The position numbers and the translations under genes are program-made. From JACVRW01 sp963820315 (GTDB lineage Bacteria; Actinomycetota; Thermoleophilia; Solirubrobacterales; Thermoleophilaceae), in NCBI GenBank assembly GCA_963820315.1, contig CAWFZK010000020.1, positions 97,815 to 161,814 of the forward strand: a stretch of 64,000 nt of DNA, given 5' to 3'. Positions 8,827 through 19,120 of the stretch are shown here, in pieces (position 1 is the first letter of the stretch; each line of letters starts with the position of its first letter). The notes beneath the pieces were generated by a model. That model did no database searches. It worked only from the letters and a program-made list of their open reading frames with translations, and was not told where the DNA came from.

Positions 8827-8847
8827 CTCAACCCGACTTGAGGTCAA
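8827..8847 (-). promoter_or_regulatory. MerR-type operator/promoter for the divergent Cys gene
   Basis: The intergenic region holds the dyad CTCAA-N6-TTGAG (8827-8842). On the minus strand a TTGACC -35 element (8842-8847) abuts it, with a weak AACAGT -10 about 19 bases further on. A dyad inside an overlong 19-20-base spacer is the hallmark of MerR-family promoters. The merR start codon is only six bases from the element on the other side. Confidence 0.5.
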
Positions 8848-8853
8848 GCCTCC

Positions 8854-9261
8854 ATGGACGACGCCACACTCACCATCGGCCAGGTCGCCGGGCGCGCCGG
8901 GCTGAACGTCTCGGCTATCCGCTTCTACGAGGCCGAGGGCCTGCTGCCGGAGGCGCTGCGCGTGAGCGGCAGGCGCCGCTACTCGGAGGACGTCTTCGCC
9001 CGGCTGGGCGTGATCGATGTCGCCAAGCGCGCGGGCCTCTCGCTAGATGACATCCGCACGCTGCTCGACGCTCGCGATGCGGGCGAGCCCGCTCACGCGT
9101 CGCTCAAGGAGCTCGCCGGGCGGAAGCTGCCCGAGGTCGAGGAGCTGATCGTGCGAGCCGAGGCGGTGCGCCGTTGGCTCGAGGCGGCGAGTGCGTGCGA
9201 CTGTGAGACGCTCGACGTATGTGCGCTGTTTCAGGACGGGGGACCGCTGCCGCAGCGCTAG
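8854..9261 (+). CDS. MerR-family transcriptional regulator
   Basis: This 135-residue protein has an N-terminal winged helix-turn-helix (LTIGQVAGRAGLNVSAIRFY, then RRYSEDVFARLGVI), a dimerisation helix, and a C-terminal cysteine cluster SACDCETLDVCALF. The cluster resembles those of metal- or redox-sensing members such as SoxR, MerR and ZntR, although the spacing is not an exact match to any that I can name. It is divergent from the small CCPFL protein, with an operator between them. Its stop overlaps the convergent transporter gene by four bases. Ligand unknown. Confidence 0.85.
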   Translation: MDDATLTIGQVAGRAGLNVSAIRFYEAEGLLPEALRVSGRRRYSEDVFARLGVIDVAKRAGLSLDDIRTLLDARDAGEPAHASLKELAGRKLPEVEELIVRAEAVRRWLEAASACDCETLDVCALFQDGGPLPQR

Positions 9262-10172
9262 TGCGGCGCCAGTAGCGCGTGCTCGTCCTCGTCGGGCTCC
9301 GGAGCCGGCGTGGCGCGCGTTTGGATCACGATCGCGACGATCACGATCGCGCCGCCGATCAGCGTCGCCGTGCTGGGCCGCTCGTCCAGCGCCAGCCACA
9401 CCCAGATCGGGCCCAGCACGACCTCGAGCAGCGTGATCAGCCCGACCTGCGCCGCCGGGATGAGGCGCGCGCCGACCGTCAGCAACGCGAATCCGAGCCC
9501 GATCTGGCCGATGCCGAGCGCGGCGAGCCAGCCGATGTCCGGGCCGCTGATCTCGGATGGCGTCGCGAACGGCAGGAAGACCGCGACCAGGATCACCTGC
9601 GACAGGCAGGTGGCCGGCGCCATCGAGACGTCGTGGCGCCAGCGCGTGATGACGATCATGATCGCGAAGGCGAGTGCGGTCATGAACGCGAGCGCGTCGC
9701 CCACGAGGTCGCCCTCGCCAGGCGAGCCGAGCATGACCCCGACCCCGACGAGCGCCAGCGCCATCGCCAGGACGGTGCGCCGCGTGATCGGCTCGCCGAG
9801 CGTGATGCGGGCGAGCAGGGCCGCGAGCACCGGAGCCACGGCCAGGATGAACAGGACGCGCGCCACGCTCGTGTGGTTGAGCGCGGCGATGAAGCCGCCG
9901 GAGGCGAACGCCACGCACAGCGCGACGGCGACGCCGGCGAGGCCGACCGACCGGAACGCGTGCACGATGCGCCCGCGCTCCACGACCGCGACGTAGATGA
10001 GCAGTGCGGCGCCGGCGAAGGCGGCGCGGCCCATCACCTGCGTCGCGGTGTCGAGCGTGAGCTGGCGCTGGAGGACGCCGGCGCTCGACCAGGCCACCGC
10101 CGCGAGCGCGACGTAGATCTGGCCGCGCCGCTGGCGCCGCGACTCCTCGAGCGCCACAGTCGCGGTCGTCAC
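9258..10172 (-). CDS. EamA/DMT-family transporter (10 TM)
   Basis: This roughly 304-residue membrane protein has ten predicted hydrophobic helices arranged as two EamA repeats. The first begins at IYVALAAVAWSSAGVLQR and the second at LVGDALAFMTALAFAIMIV. Conserved EamA features are visible, including the ALNHTSVARVLFILAVAPV region and a helix-end TLLEVVLGPIWVWLAL. Drug/metabolite exporters and nucleotide-sugar carriers share this fold, so the substrate is open. I chose GTG 10172, five bases after the preceding stop, over the upstream in-frame ATG at 10220, which lies inside the previous gene. Confidence 0.82.
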   Translation of the reverse strand: MTTATVALEESRRQRRGQIYVALAAVAWSSAGVLQRQLTLDTATQVMGRAAFAGAALLIYVAVVERGRIVHAFRSVGLAGVAVALCVAFASGGFIAALNHTSVARVLFILAVAPVLAALLARITLGEPITRRTVLAMALALVGVGVMLGSPGEGDLVGDALAFMTALAFAIMIVITRWRHDVSMAPATCLSQVILVAVFLPFATPSEISGPDIGWLAALGIGQIGLGFALLTVGARLIPAAQVGLITLLEVVLGPIWVWLALDERPSTATLIGGAIVIVAIVIQTRATPAPEPDEDEHALLAPH

Positions 10173-10176
10173 GCTC

Positions 10177-11455
<1,279 letters not shown>

Positions 11456-11466
<11 letters not shown>

Positions 11467-11938
11467 CGACGCCGATGACGAGCAGCGCGGCCGCCGCGAT
11501 CCCGGCCGCGGCGCGGGCGTGATTGGCCCTCGTCCACTCGCGCAGGTAGCGCTCCCAGAGCCGCGCCGCCTCGGGTGTCGCCGGGTCGACCACCGCAAGC
11601 GCGTTGTTGCGCGGCACGTGGTAGAGCATCGTCGTGACGATCGCCCCCGCCAGGTAGAGCACGCCGCCTGCAACGAGCCAGCCGCCGTAGCTCTCGTCGA
11701 GCCCGGCCAGCCCGGCGACGATGACCGCGACGCAGAGCGCGCCGGTGCCGAACAACGCCGTCATGAACGCCGGCGTCGGGGCCATCACGTTGATCGACTG
11801 CATGGCTGCGACCCCCTCGGGCGGCCGCAGCCGTGCCAGCGCCGGCATCACGAAGCTCGAGAAGCCGAAGAACACGCCTCCGTTCAGCGCGCAGCCGACC
11901 GCGGTGGCGATCGTCAGCGCGGTGACGAGCCCGTTCAT
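11456..11938 (-). CDS. DUF1772 (anthrone-oxygenase-like) membrane protein
   Basis: This 160-residue membrane protein has about four hydrophobic segments and the DUF1772 pattern GGVFFGFSSFVMPALARL followed by AAMQSIN. A second conserved block has TMLYHVPRNNAL. Fungal relatives oxidise anthrones; bacterial members are uncharacterised and often lie, as here, beside NmrA-like reductases. It starts four bases after the NmrA gene stop and belongs to the same minus-strand operon. Confidence 0.75.
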
Positions 11939-11942
11939 CGGC

Positions 11943-12798
11943 TCAGGCCGCGCTCACGGGCGCGTTCCACACGCCCGCCGCGGCGGTCTCGCGCGCGTAC
12001 TCGGCGAAGTCCCTGGGCTCGCGCCCAAGCGCTTGCTGCACGCCGTCGGCGAGGCGGGCGTTGCGCCCGTCGAGGACCTCGCTGAACAGGTAGGTGAGCA
12101 GGTCGATCTCGACCTGGGGCACGCCCTGGGCGGCCGCCTCGGCGGCATGGTCCTCGACGGAGACCGGCTGGTAATGCACGTCGCGGCCCGTGGCGCGGCC
12201 GATCTCGCCGGCGGCCTCCGCGAACGTGAGCAGGCGCGGGCCGGTCAGCTCGTAGAGCTTGCCGATGTGCGAGTCGTCGGTCAGTGCCGCCGTTGCCACG
12301 TCGGCGATGTCCTCGACGTCGATGAACGGCTCGGGCGTGTCGCCGGCCGGCAGCGCGACCACCCCGCCGCGGACGTATTCGACCCAGTAGCCCTCGCTCC
12401 AGTTCTGGCTGAACCAGGTTGCGCGCACGATCGTCACGTCGCCGCCGGCGCGCTTCACGCGCTCCTCGGCCTGCTCGGCCTCCGGCTCGCCGCGGCCCGC
12501 CAGCAGCACCTGCCGCCGCACCCCGTGCCGCATCGCCTCCTCGGCGAGGGCGCCGACCGCGTCCGGCGCTCCCGGGACGGCGATGTCCGGGTAGTAGGAG
12601 ATGTACACGGAGCGCACCCCGTCCAGGACGCGGGCCCCAGGTAGAGCGGTCCTCCCAGTCGAAGGGCGGATCCGCCGAGCGCGACCCGATGCGCACCGGG
12701 ATGCCCTGCGCCTCGAGCCGCGCCGCGACGCGGCTGCCGGTCTTGCCGGTCCCGCCCAGGACGAGGATCGGCTTGTCGTGATGTCCGTTGTCGGTCAT
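11943..12798 (-). pseudogene. NmrA-family NAD(P)H-binding protein, interrupted by one frameshift
   Basis: The gene starts at ATG 12798 behind a good AAGGAG site. It opens with the Rossmann motif KPILVLGGTGKTGSRVA, the NmrA-type variant, and reaches PPFDWEDRSTW. At about 12622-12634 the frame is lost. The homologous sequence resumes one frame over (DGVRSVYISYYPDIAVPGA) and runs to the end, with DIADVATAALTD typical of NmrA redox sensors and NAD(P)H:quinone reductases. Deleting one base gives a protein of about 284 residues. Likely a functional gene carrying a sequence error. Confidence 0.72.
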
Positions 12799-13362
12799 TG
12801 GTGACTCCTTGGGGGTCGGGTAGGGGTACTCGGGCCGGTAGCCGAGCAGGCGGGCCAGAGCCGCCAGCGGCGCCATCAGGACGCGCTGAACTGCGAGCGG
12901 CGGCCGCGCCAGGTAGATCTCGTCCTCGAAATGGCGCAGGACGAGGGCCAGCTGCAGGGGGTTCTTGGGCGCGCCGGCCGACGTCGTCTTGCCGTCCTGT
13001 GCGAGGCCGGCGAGCGTCTCGAAGGCGGTCTCCGTCCGCAGCGCGGGGCGGAAGTCCACCAGCGCATGGACCTCGCCGGACCCGGCATTCCAGGCGGCGT
13101 GCGGTGCGCCCGCGGGCGCCTCGAGCACGTCGCCCGCCTCGAGCACGCGCTCGACGCCGTTGACGCGCAGGCCGAGCCGGCCGGAGACGACCTCGAAGCG
13201 CTCGTCCTGGAGCGGGTGGATGTGATCGGGCCCGGTGGTCCAGGGTCCCTCCGCGATCCAGTCGACCTGCAGCAGCTCGCCGTTCGTCGCGTCGGCCGTC
13301 TGCCGGAAGACCGTGCGCAACCCGGTCGCCGGGTTGAAGAGCTCATCGCCGTTTCGTGCCAT
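12796..13362 (-). CDS. Cupin-domain protein
   Basis: This approximately 190-residue protein has a single cupin barrel: DHIHPLQDERFEVVSGRLGL supplies the HxH...E metal ligands, and PHAAWNAGSGE the second motif. An amphipathic tail (about 60 residues) with a hydrophobic helix follows. As written, its frame has no stop before the NmrA start and would read into that protein. If one base were removed near the 3' end, it would stop at a TGA overlapping the NmrA ATG (ATGA), like most junctions in this genome. I therefore draw the end at 12796, which is an inference. Confidence 0.7.
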
Positions 13363-13446
13363 GGCCGCGACCGTATGCCCGGCCCCGGGGCGGGGGCGTC
13401 GGGGAGCACCCCGAACCGGCTCCCTGAACTTGGGCCGGCGCGATTC

Positions 13447-16275
13447 TCAGCCGGCGGAGAGTGCCCGGTCGAGCTCGCCGCGGCCGGCGATGCCGAGCTT
13501 GCGGTAGACGTGGCCGAGGTGCGTCTCGACGGTCTTGCGCGTGACGAACAGCGTCTGCGCGATCTCGGGATTGCTCTGCCCCTGCGCGGCCAGCTCCGCC
13601 ACGCGGCGCTCGGACGCGGTGAGTTGCGCGATGCCGTCTGCCTCCGGGTCGCTCGAGCGCCCGCCGGCCGCGCGCAGCTCCGTGCGGGCCCGTTCCGCGA
13701 TGGCGCGCGCGCCGCAGGCGTCGGCCAGCTCGAGCGCCTGCTGCAGGACTCCGCGCGCCTCGGCGCGGCTGTTCCCGCGCCGCAACGCGGCACCGAGGTC
13801 GGTGAGCGTGCGCGCGTACTCGAGCCGCGCGGGTGAGCGCTCGTGCACGCTCGCCGCCTCGCGCAGCCGTTCTACGACGGTGTCGCCGCCCTCCGCGAGC
13901 GCCGCCACGCGGAGCGCGGCCCCGATCCCGCCCGCGAGCCCCCAGCGCTGCGCGCGCTCGATGTCCTCGGCCGCCAGCCGGCGCGCGCTGTCGGCGTCAC
14001 CGAGCGAGAGGAGCGCCATCGCCGTGTGTGAGCGCCAGCGCGAGGCGAGCGGGTTGGCGCCGCCCCACAGCTCGTCGCGGCGGCCGAACTCGAGCATGTC
14101 CTCGATTGCCTGCTCGGTGCGACCGCGTACGCCATGCAACAACGCGCGCGAGCGCAGCAGGAAGTTGGTGGTCGGGCCCGGCTCGATCTCGTCCGGGAGG
14201 TCGTAGCCGTGCAGCGCCTGCTCGGCGGCGTCGGGGTCGCCCGCCTCGATCAGGGCTTCGATCAGGAGCGCAACCGAAAACGGAATGCCGAGTGGGATCG
14301 AGTGCGAATTGAGCAGCTCGAGGCCGGTGCGCGCGTCCGATTCGGCGCGGTCGACCGAGCCGCGACGCAGGTACATCCAGCCGCGGCGATTGGTGAGGAA
14401 CGCGATCGATGGGATCGACTCGCGCGCGCGGGCGTTGTCGAGGGCCTGCTCGAGACTCGCCTCGGCGAGATCGAAGGCATCGGCGGCTATCAGGCCGAGC
14501 ACGAGGTCGTAGAGCGGGCCGACGATGTCGCGCTGCTGCTCCTCCAGCAGCCGTCCCCCGGCGAGCGCGTCCTCCAGCAGGCCGACCGATTCGGCCGCGG
14601 AGTCGCTGGTTCGGGCGCGCTCGCACGCCAGGCTGGCCAGCACGAGCCGCTCGCCCGGCGTCGCGCCCGTCAGGTCGTCGCGCTGCTCGAGGCGCCGGGC
14701 GGCCGGCGCCCGCGTCTCGAGGCTTGCCTGCCAGGCATGGGAGGCGAGCTCGGCTTCGAGCAGGAGCCCGAGCTCGCGATCCTCAGGCTCCACCACGTCG
14801 ATCGCGCTCTCGAGTGCCTCGACGGCACGGTCGGCCTGCCCGGTCACCGTCAGCGCGTTCGCGAGCTGGCGCGCGGCGGTCGCATGCGGCCCGGCTGCGC
14901 TGATCATGTCGACCGCCTCGCTCAGGTGGGCGATTGCATCCGGCGCGCCCAGGCGCAGCTCCGCGCCACCCAGCTCGACGAGCACCTCCGGCCTCGTCTC
15001 CGTGGCGGGCGGCTCGGCGAGTGCGCGCGCGAGCAGCGTCGTGGCGGCCGCCGGGGCCCCGCGTCTCAGCGCTCCGGCGGCGACCCGGCGCAGCAGCTCG
15101 ACGCGCGGCTGGTTGCCCTCCGGCGGCGCCGCCGCGATCTGGGCCGCGACGCGCTCCTCCGACGCGCCGCTCGCCTGCAGCAGGCGCGCCGCCTGGGCGT
15201 GTGCGCGGGCGCGGTGGCGTGGGCCGATGTCGGCATAGACGGCCTCACGCACGATCGGGTGGGCGAACTCGACCAGCTCGGCCGGCGTCAGGATCCCGCG
15301 CGCCACGAGCATGTCGCCGGCGCCCGCCGCCTCCTCCTCCGAGAGTCCCGCGAGCTCCGCCGCCTCGGCGAGGCTGGCGCCGTCGCCCAGCACCGCGGCC
15401 GCGCGCACCAGCGCGGTGGCGCTCTCGGGCTTGTCCGCCAACGGCAGCAGCACCGCCTGCGCCACCGTGGCGGGACCGAGCTCGCGCACGCGCCGCGCGC
15501 CGCCCGCATCGATCGGGAAGTGGAGCTCGCGCGCCTCGCGCAGCAGCGCCTCGAGGTAGAACGGGTTGCCGCCCGTGGCCTCGCGGCAGGCCTCGGCGAA
15601 CTCGGGGGCCACGCCGGAGCCGAGCGCGCGCTCGCAGAGCCTCGCCGTCGCATCGCTGCTGAGCGGCGCCGGGCGCACCAGCGTCGTCTCGGGCGCGCCG
15701 CTCAGGCGACCGAGCTGGGCCTGATCGCCCTCGCCCGGCCGGGTCGTCGCGAGCACGGTGACAGGCAGGCCGTCGAGGCGCGGGGCCAGGTAGACGAGGA
15801 AGCGCAGCGACTCGGCGTCCGCCCAGTGCAGGTCGTCGACCACGAGCGCCAGCGGCTCCTCGGCGGCGAGGCTGTTGAGCAGCCAGTAGAGCCCGTGCAG
15901 CATCGAGAAGGCGCTGTCCGCTCGCACCGGCGCCGCCTCGTCGCCGAAGAGGCCGCTCGACATCGCCGCCGCGCCCTCGAAGGCGCGCTCGCGCTCGCCG
16001 CCCGCGAGCGAGGCGACGGCCGGCTCGAGCAGCTGGCGCACACAGCCGTACGCGAAGTCGCGCTCGAGGTCGTTGGCCCGCGCGCGCAGGCACGTGAAGC
16101 CGCGCTCGGCAGCCGTGTCGCTCGCGGCGCGCAGCAGGCTCGTCTTGCCGAGGCCCGCCGGCGCCTCGATCAGTACGACGCGCCCGCGCCGCTCAGATGC
16201 GTCGTCGAGGGCCTGGCGAAGCGCCGCGAGCTCGCGCTCGCGCTCGAGAAGTGTCGTCGCTGACTCGTTCGGCAC
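13447..16275 (-). CDS. Large ATP-binding LuxR-family regulator (LAL/MalT type)
   Basis: The 942-residue regulator has a STAND/AAA ATPase at the N-terminus, with Walker A EAPAGLGKTSLLRAA and Walker B-like LALVVDDLHWADAES. A long TPR-like helical middle follows, and a C-terminal LuxR helix-turn-helix (LTASERRVAELAAQGQSNPE, then TRKTVETHLGHVYRKLG). Such proteins bind an inducer through the helical domain and activate nearby promoters upon ATP binding. It is transcribed ahead of, and 84 bases from, the cupin/NmrA/DUF1772 group on the same strand, which makes that group its likely target. No inducer can be named. Confidence 0.88.
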   Translation of the reverse strand: MPNESATTLLERERELAALRQALDDASERRGRVVLIEAPAGLGKTSLLRAASDTAAERGFTCLRARANDLERDFAYGCVRQLLEPAVASLAGGERERAFEGAAAMSSGLFGDEAAPVRADSAFSMLHGLYWLLNSLAAEEPLALVVDDLHWADAESLRFLVYLAPRLDGLPVTVLATTRPGEGDQAQLGRLSGAPETTLVRPAPLSSDATARLCERALGSGVAPEFAEACREATGGNPFYLEALLREARELHFPIDAGGARRVRELGPATVAQAVLLPLADKPESATALVRAAAVLGDGASLAEAAELAGLSEEEAAGAGDMLVARGILTPAELVEFAHPIVREAVYADIGPRHRARAHAQAARLLQASGASEERVAAQIAAAPPEGNQPRVELLRRVAAGALRRGAPAAATTLLARALAEPPATETRPEVLVELGGAELRLGAPDAIAHLSEAVDMISAAGPHATAARQLANALTVTGQADRAVEALESAIDVVEPEDRELGLLLEAELASHAWQASLETRAPAARRLEQRDDLTGATPGERLVLASLACERARTSDSAAESVGLLEDALAGGRLLEEQQRDIVGPLYDLVLGLIAADAFDLAEASLEQALDNARARESIPSIAFLTNRRGWMYLRRGSVDRAESDARTGLELLNSHSIPLGIPFSVALLIEALIEAGDPDAAEQALHGYDLPDEIEPGPTTNFLLRSRALLHGVRGRTEQAIEDMLEFGRRDELWGGANPLASRWRSHTAMALLSLGDADSARRLAAEDIERAQRWGLAGGIGAALRVAALAEGGDTVVERLREAASVHERSPARLEYARTLTDLGAALRRGNSRAEARGVLQQALELADACGARAIAERARTELRAAGGRSSDPEADGIAQLTASERRVAELAAQGQSNPEIAQTLFVTRKTVETHLGHVYRKLGIAGRGELDRALSAG

Positions 16276-16289
16276 TCAGGCCGCTGACA

Positions 16290-17285
16290 CTACCGGCCCT
16301 TGTCGTGCTTCCCTCCGCGGCGCTCGCGCAGCGACGCCAGGTAGTCGTAGCTGCGCTCCGTGGTCGAATAGGAGCCGTCCGGGTTCGCGGTCGCGTCCGG
16401 GGCCGTGTCGCGCTCGACGATGTAGTGGTGGTCGCTCGTGTCGAGCCCGCAGAAGAACGGCTCGAACGGGATGTCGCCGTCGCCGACGTCGGTCATCGTC
16501 CAGCCGAACGACGGCCCGCCGTTCATCACGCCGTCCTTCACGTGGAAGAGCGGGAAGCGCCGCGGCTGATCCCACGGGTACTCGTGCGGCTTGAAGCCCG
16601 GGAAGCGCGACTGGCCGACGTAGGCCCAGAAGATGTCGAGCTCGAAGAAGACGAGCCGCGGATCGGTCTCCTCGAGGATCACGTCGTAGAGGCGCGTGCC
16701 GTTCTCGACGGCGAACTCACCGGAGTGGTTGTGCTGGTAGAAGCGCAGCCCGCGCGCCCGCGCCGCCTCGCCGAAGGCGTTGAAGTCCTCCGCGGCGCGC
16801 CGGTAGCCGTCGACCGTCTCGCCGTAGCGCTGGCCCGGGCTGCTGGCCGTGCCGATGTACTTGAGGCCGATCTCCTCGGCGTCGTCCAGCACCTGCTCGA
16901 GCTGGGTCACGAACGTGTAGGCCGCCGGGTTGGCCGAGAAGTAGCCGACGTGGCTGCCGACTCCCCGCAGCCGGTAGCGGCGCAGCAGCCCGCGCAGCTC
17001 CTCGTTCGTCCAGCGCCGATTTTGGGCGTTGTAGCCGGCGAACTCGATCTCCCTGTATCCCTGACCGCTGAGCTCGGCGAACACCGACTCGAAGCCGTCG
17101 GCCGCCACCCGGTCGCGGACCGTGAACAGCTGCACACCGATCAGGTCCCGTGGCAGCAGCCGGTCGCCACCGTGGCCGTGCCGCCGCTTCGCGCCCGCCA
17201 CGGGCGCCCACGGCCCCAGCGAGCCCGCGGCAGCCGTGCCGGCCGCGACCCCCACGAAACCACGTCTGCTGAGCTTGCCTCGCAT
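16290..17285 (-). CDS. Tat-exported sugar phosphate isomerase/epimerase-like TIM barrel
   Basis: The 331-residue protein begins with a twin-arginine signal (KLSRRGFVGVAAG, hydrophobic stretch, then PVAGAKRR), so it is folded before export. The mature part is an AP-endonuclease-2/xylose-isomerase-like barrel with metal-ligand candidates EIEFAGYN, GSHVGYF, YQHNHSGEF, FFELDIFWAY and FHVKDGVMN. Secreted relatives act on sugars or inositol-like compounds (3-keto-sugar epimerases or hydratases). The actual substrate is unknown. It is divergent from the formyltransferase gene. Confidence 0.82.
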   Translation of the reverse strand: MRGKLSRRGFVGVAAGTAAAGSLGPWAPVAGAKRRHGHGGDRLLPRDLIGVQLFTVRDRVAADGFESVFAELSGQGYREIEFAGYNAQNRRWTNEELRGLLRRYRLRGVGSHVGYFSANPAAYTFVTQLEQVLDDAEEIGLKYIGTASSPGQRYGETVDGYRRAAEDFNAFGEAARARGLRFYQHNHSGEFAVENGTRLYDVILEETDPRLVFFELDIFWAYVGQSRFPGFKPHEYPWDQPRRFPLFHVKDGVMNGGPSFGWTMTDVGDGDIPFEPFFCGLDTSDHHYIVERDTAPDATANPDGSYSTTERSYDYLASLRERRGGKHDKGR

Positions 17286-17374
17286 CTGGACTCCTTCCCC
17301 TCGCGTTAGGCTGCTCGCATTGTCTCCAGGGCGGGCTGCGGAATAACCCGCCGAACGGGCACGTCTGGTCCACT

Positions 17375-18217
17375 ATGCGTGTCGTCCTCATAGCCTCGGC
17401 TCCGCCGCCTGCGCTCGGGCTCAGCGCGACGCTGGCGCGGATGGGCCACGACGTCGCCGCGCTGGTGTCGTTCCGCGGCCCGGAGGGCCGCTACGGCCCG
17501 GGCTACCCGGTCGCCCTTCACCAGGCCGCGCCCGACGGAGACCTGCTGTTCGTGCGCTCCGGAGCGCGCCTCGGGCCCTTGCTGCGCGCCTACGAGCCCG
17601 ACATCGCGCTCTGCGCCTCGTTCCCGGCGCTCATTCCGGACGAGGCCCTGGCCGTGCCGCCTCTCGGGATCCTCAACATGCACCCCGGCCTGCTGCCGCG
17701 CTACCGCGGACCGAACCCGCTGGGCTGGTCGATCCGCAACGGCGACAGCGAGCTCGGACTGACCGTCCACCGCATGACGAGCGAGTTCGACGCCGGGCCG
17801 ATCTACTCCCAGGCCTCCATTTCGATCACCGACGACGAGGACCCGGCGCTCGACGGCCTGCAGCGGTTCGAAGAGCTGGCCGGCCGCCTGGTGGGCGAGG
17901 CGTTTGCCCGGGTCACCGCGGGCGAGCCGGGAGACAGCCAGGACGAGTCGCTGGCCGGCTACGCGGGCATCTTCGAGCCCGGCTACATCGAGGTCGATTG
18001 GTCGAACGACGCCCGCTACATCCACAACCAGACGCGCGCGTGGAAGCTGTCGCCGCCCGTGGACGGCCGGCGCGGCCCGCTCGCCGAGCTCGACGGCCGG
18101 CGCGTGCGGCTGTTGCGCACGAGCCTCGACGGCGCGCTGGGCGGCACGCGCGTCGACTGCGGCGACGGGCCGCTCTGGGTGCTCGACAGCGAGCCGGTCG
18201 CGGCCGCCGTCCCGTAG
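17375..18217 (+). CDS. Methionyl-tRNA-formyltransferase-like formyltransferase
   Basis: This 280-residue enzyme has a formyl_transf_N fold: a Rossmann-like start, then LGILNMHPGLLPRYRG with the N-x-H catalytic pair, and the catalytic Asp in SEFDAGPIYSQ. A short OB-like C-terminal domain with IHNQTRAWKLSPP follows. The family uses 10-formyltetrahydrofolate. It is shorter than usual for Fmt, and a housekeeping fmt would normally sit with def, so it more probably formylates an amino-sugar or other amine. It leads a co-directional run with ppk2 (15-base gap). Confidence 0.75.
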   Translation: MRVVLIASAPPPALGLSATLARMGHDVAALVSFRGPEGRYGPGYPVALHQAAPDGDLLFVRSGARLGPLLRAYEPDIALCASFPALIPDEALAVPPLGILNMHPGLLPRYRGPNPLGWSIRNGDSELGLTVHRMTSEFDAGPIYSQASISITDDEDPALDGLQRFEELAGRLVGEAFARVTAGEPGDSQDESLAGYAGIFEPGYIEVDWSNDARYIHNQTRAWKLSPPVDGRRGPLAELDGRRVRLLRTSLDGALGGTRVDCGDGPLWVLDSEPVAAAVP

Positions 18218-18232
18218 AGTCGCGCCGTTCAC

Positions 18233-19108
18233 ATGGCGAAGGGCAAGAAGGCAAAGTCGCTCTCCGAGGTGCTGCGCGTCCCCGAGGCGGGCATCGACCT
18301 GTCCGCGGTCGACGCCGCCGCGACGCCGCAGGCGCCGGGCGGCAAGTCGGCGACGAAGGAGGACTGGGCGGCGCAGGCGCCGCTGCTTTCCGATTTGCAG
18401 GAGCGCCTGTTCGCGACGGGCCGCAGCGGCGGCCGGCGCAGCTTCCTGCTCGTGCTGCAGGGGCTCGACAGCTCGGGCAAGGGCGGCACCATCAAGCACG
18501 TCGTCGGTCAGGTCGACCCGCAGGGCGTGAAGATCACGGCCTTCAAGGCGCCCACGCCGGAGGAGCGGCGCCGCGGCTTCCTGTGGCGGATCCGGCGCGC
18601 GCTCCCGGAGCCGGGGCTGATGGGGGTCTTCGATCGCTCTCACTACGAGGACATCGTCACCGTGCGCGTGCGCGGGCTCGCGCCGCGCTCGGTCTGGTCG
18701 CGGCGCTACGGCGCGATCGAGCGCTTCGAGCAGGGCCTCGCGGAGGATGGGATGGCGATCATCAAGTGCTACCTGCACATCTCGCGCGCCGAGTTCGTCG
18801 AGCGCCAGCTCGCCCGCCTCGACGACCCGGCGAAGCAGTGGAAGTACAACCCGGGAGACCTCGACGTCTACGGCCTCTGGGACGACTACCTCGGCGCCTA
18901 CGGAGACGTGCTCACCCGCTGCAACCCCGACCACGCACCCTGGTACGTGATCCCCGCGGACCGCAAGTGGTACCGCAACTGGGCGGTCACGAGGCTGCTG
19001 ATCGAGGCGCTCGGCGGCATGGGCCTCGAATGGCCGAAGGTGGACCTGGACGTCGAGGCCGAGCGAGCGCGCGTGCAGGCGCTCGGCCAGCCCGCCGACC
19101 CGGCGTAG
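18233..19108 (+). CDS. ppk2: Polyphosphate kinase 2
   Basis: This 291-residue PPK2-family enzyme transfers phosphate between polyphosphate and nucleotides. Walker A is GLDSSGKGGTIKHV, Walker B is MGVFDRSHYEDIV, and the lid region has KQWKYNPGDLDVYGLWDDY. The single-domain size of about 290 residues and the lid sequence fit the PPK2 group that phosphorylates AMP or ADP (class III-like), but class assignment from sequence alone is tentative. The gene ends 12 bases before the xanthine dehydrogenase operon, so it may share its transcript. Confidence 0.88.
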   Translation: MAKGKKAKSLSEVLRVPEAGIDLSAVDAAATPQAPGGKSATKEDWAAQAPLLSDLQERLFATGRSGGRRSFLLVLQGLDSSGKGGTIKHVVGQVDPQGVKITAFKAPTPEERRRGFLWRIRRALPEPGLMGVFDRSHYEDIVTVRVRGLAPRSVWSRRYGAIERFEQGLAEDGMAIIKCYLHISRAEFVERQLARLDDPAKQWKYNPGDLDVYGLWDDYLGAYGDVLTRCNPDHAPWYVIPADRKWYRNWAVTRLLIEALGGMGLEWPKVDLDVEAERARVQALGQPADPA

Positions 19109-19120
19109 AGTGGCGTCGCG

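Noticed and set aside
14134..16263. A 709-residue plus-strand frame opposite the LuxR regulator
   Set aside because: Antisense of the ATPase domain; no motifs, and the minus-strand protein has Walker A and helix-turn-helix motifs.
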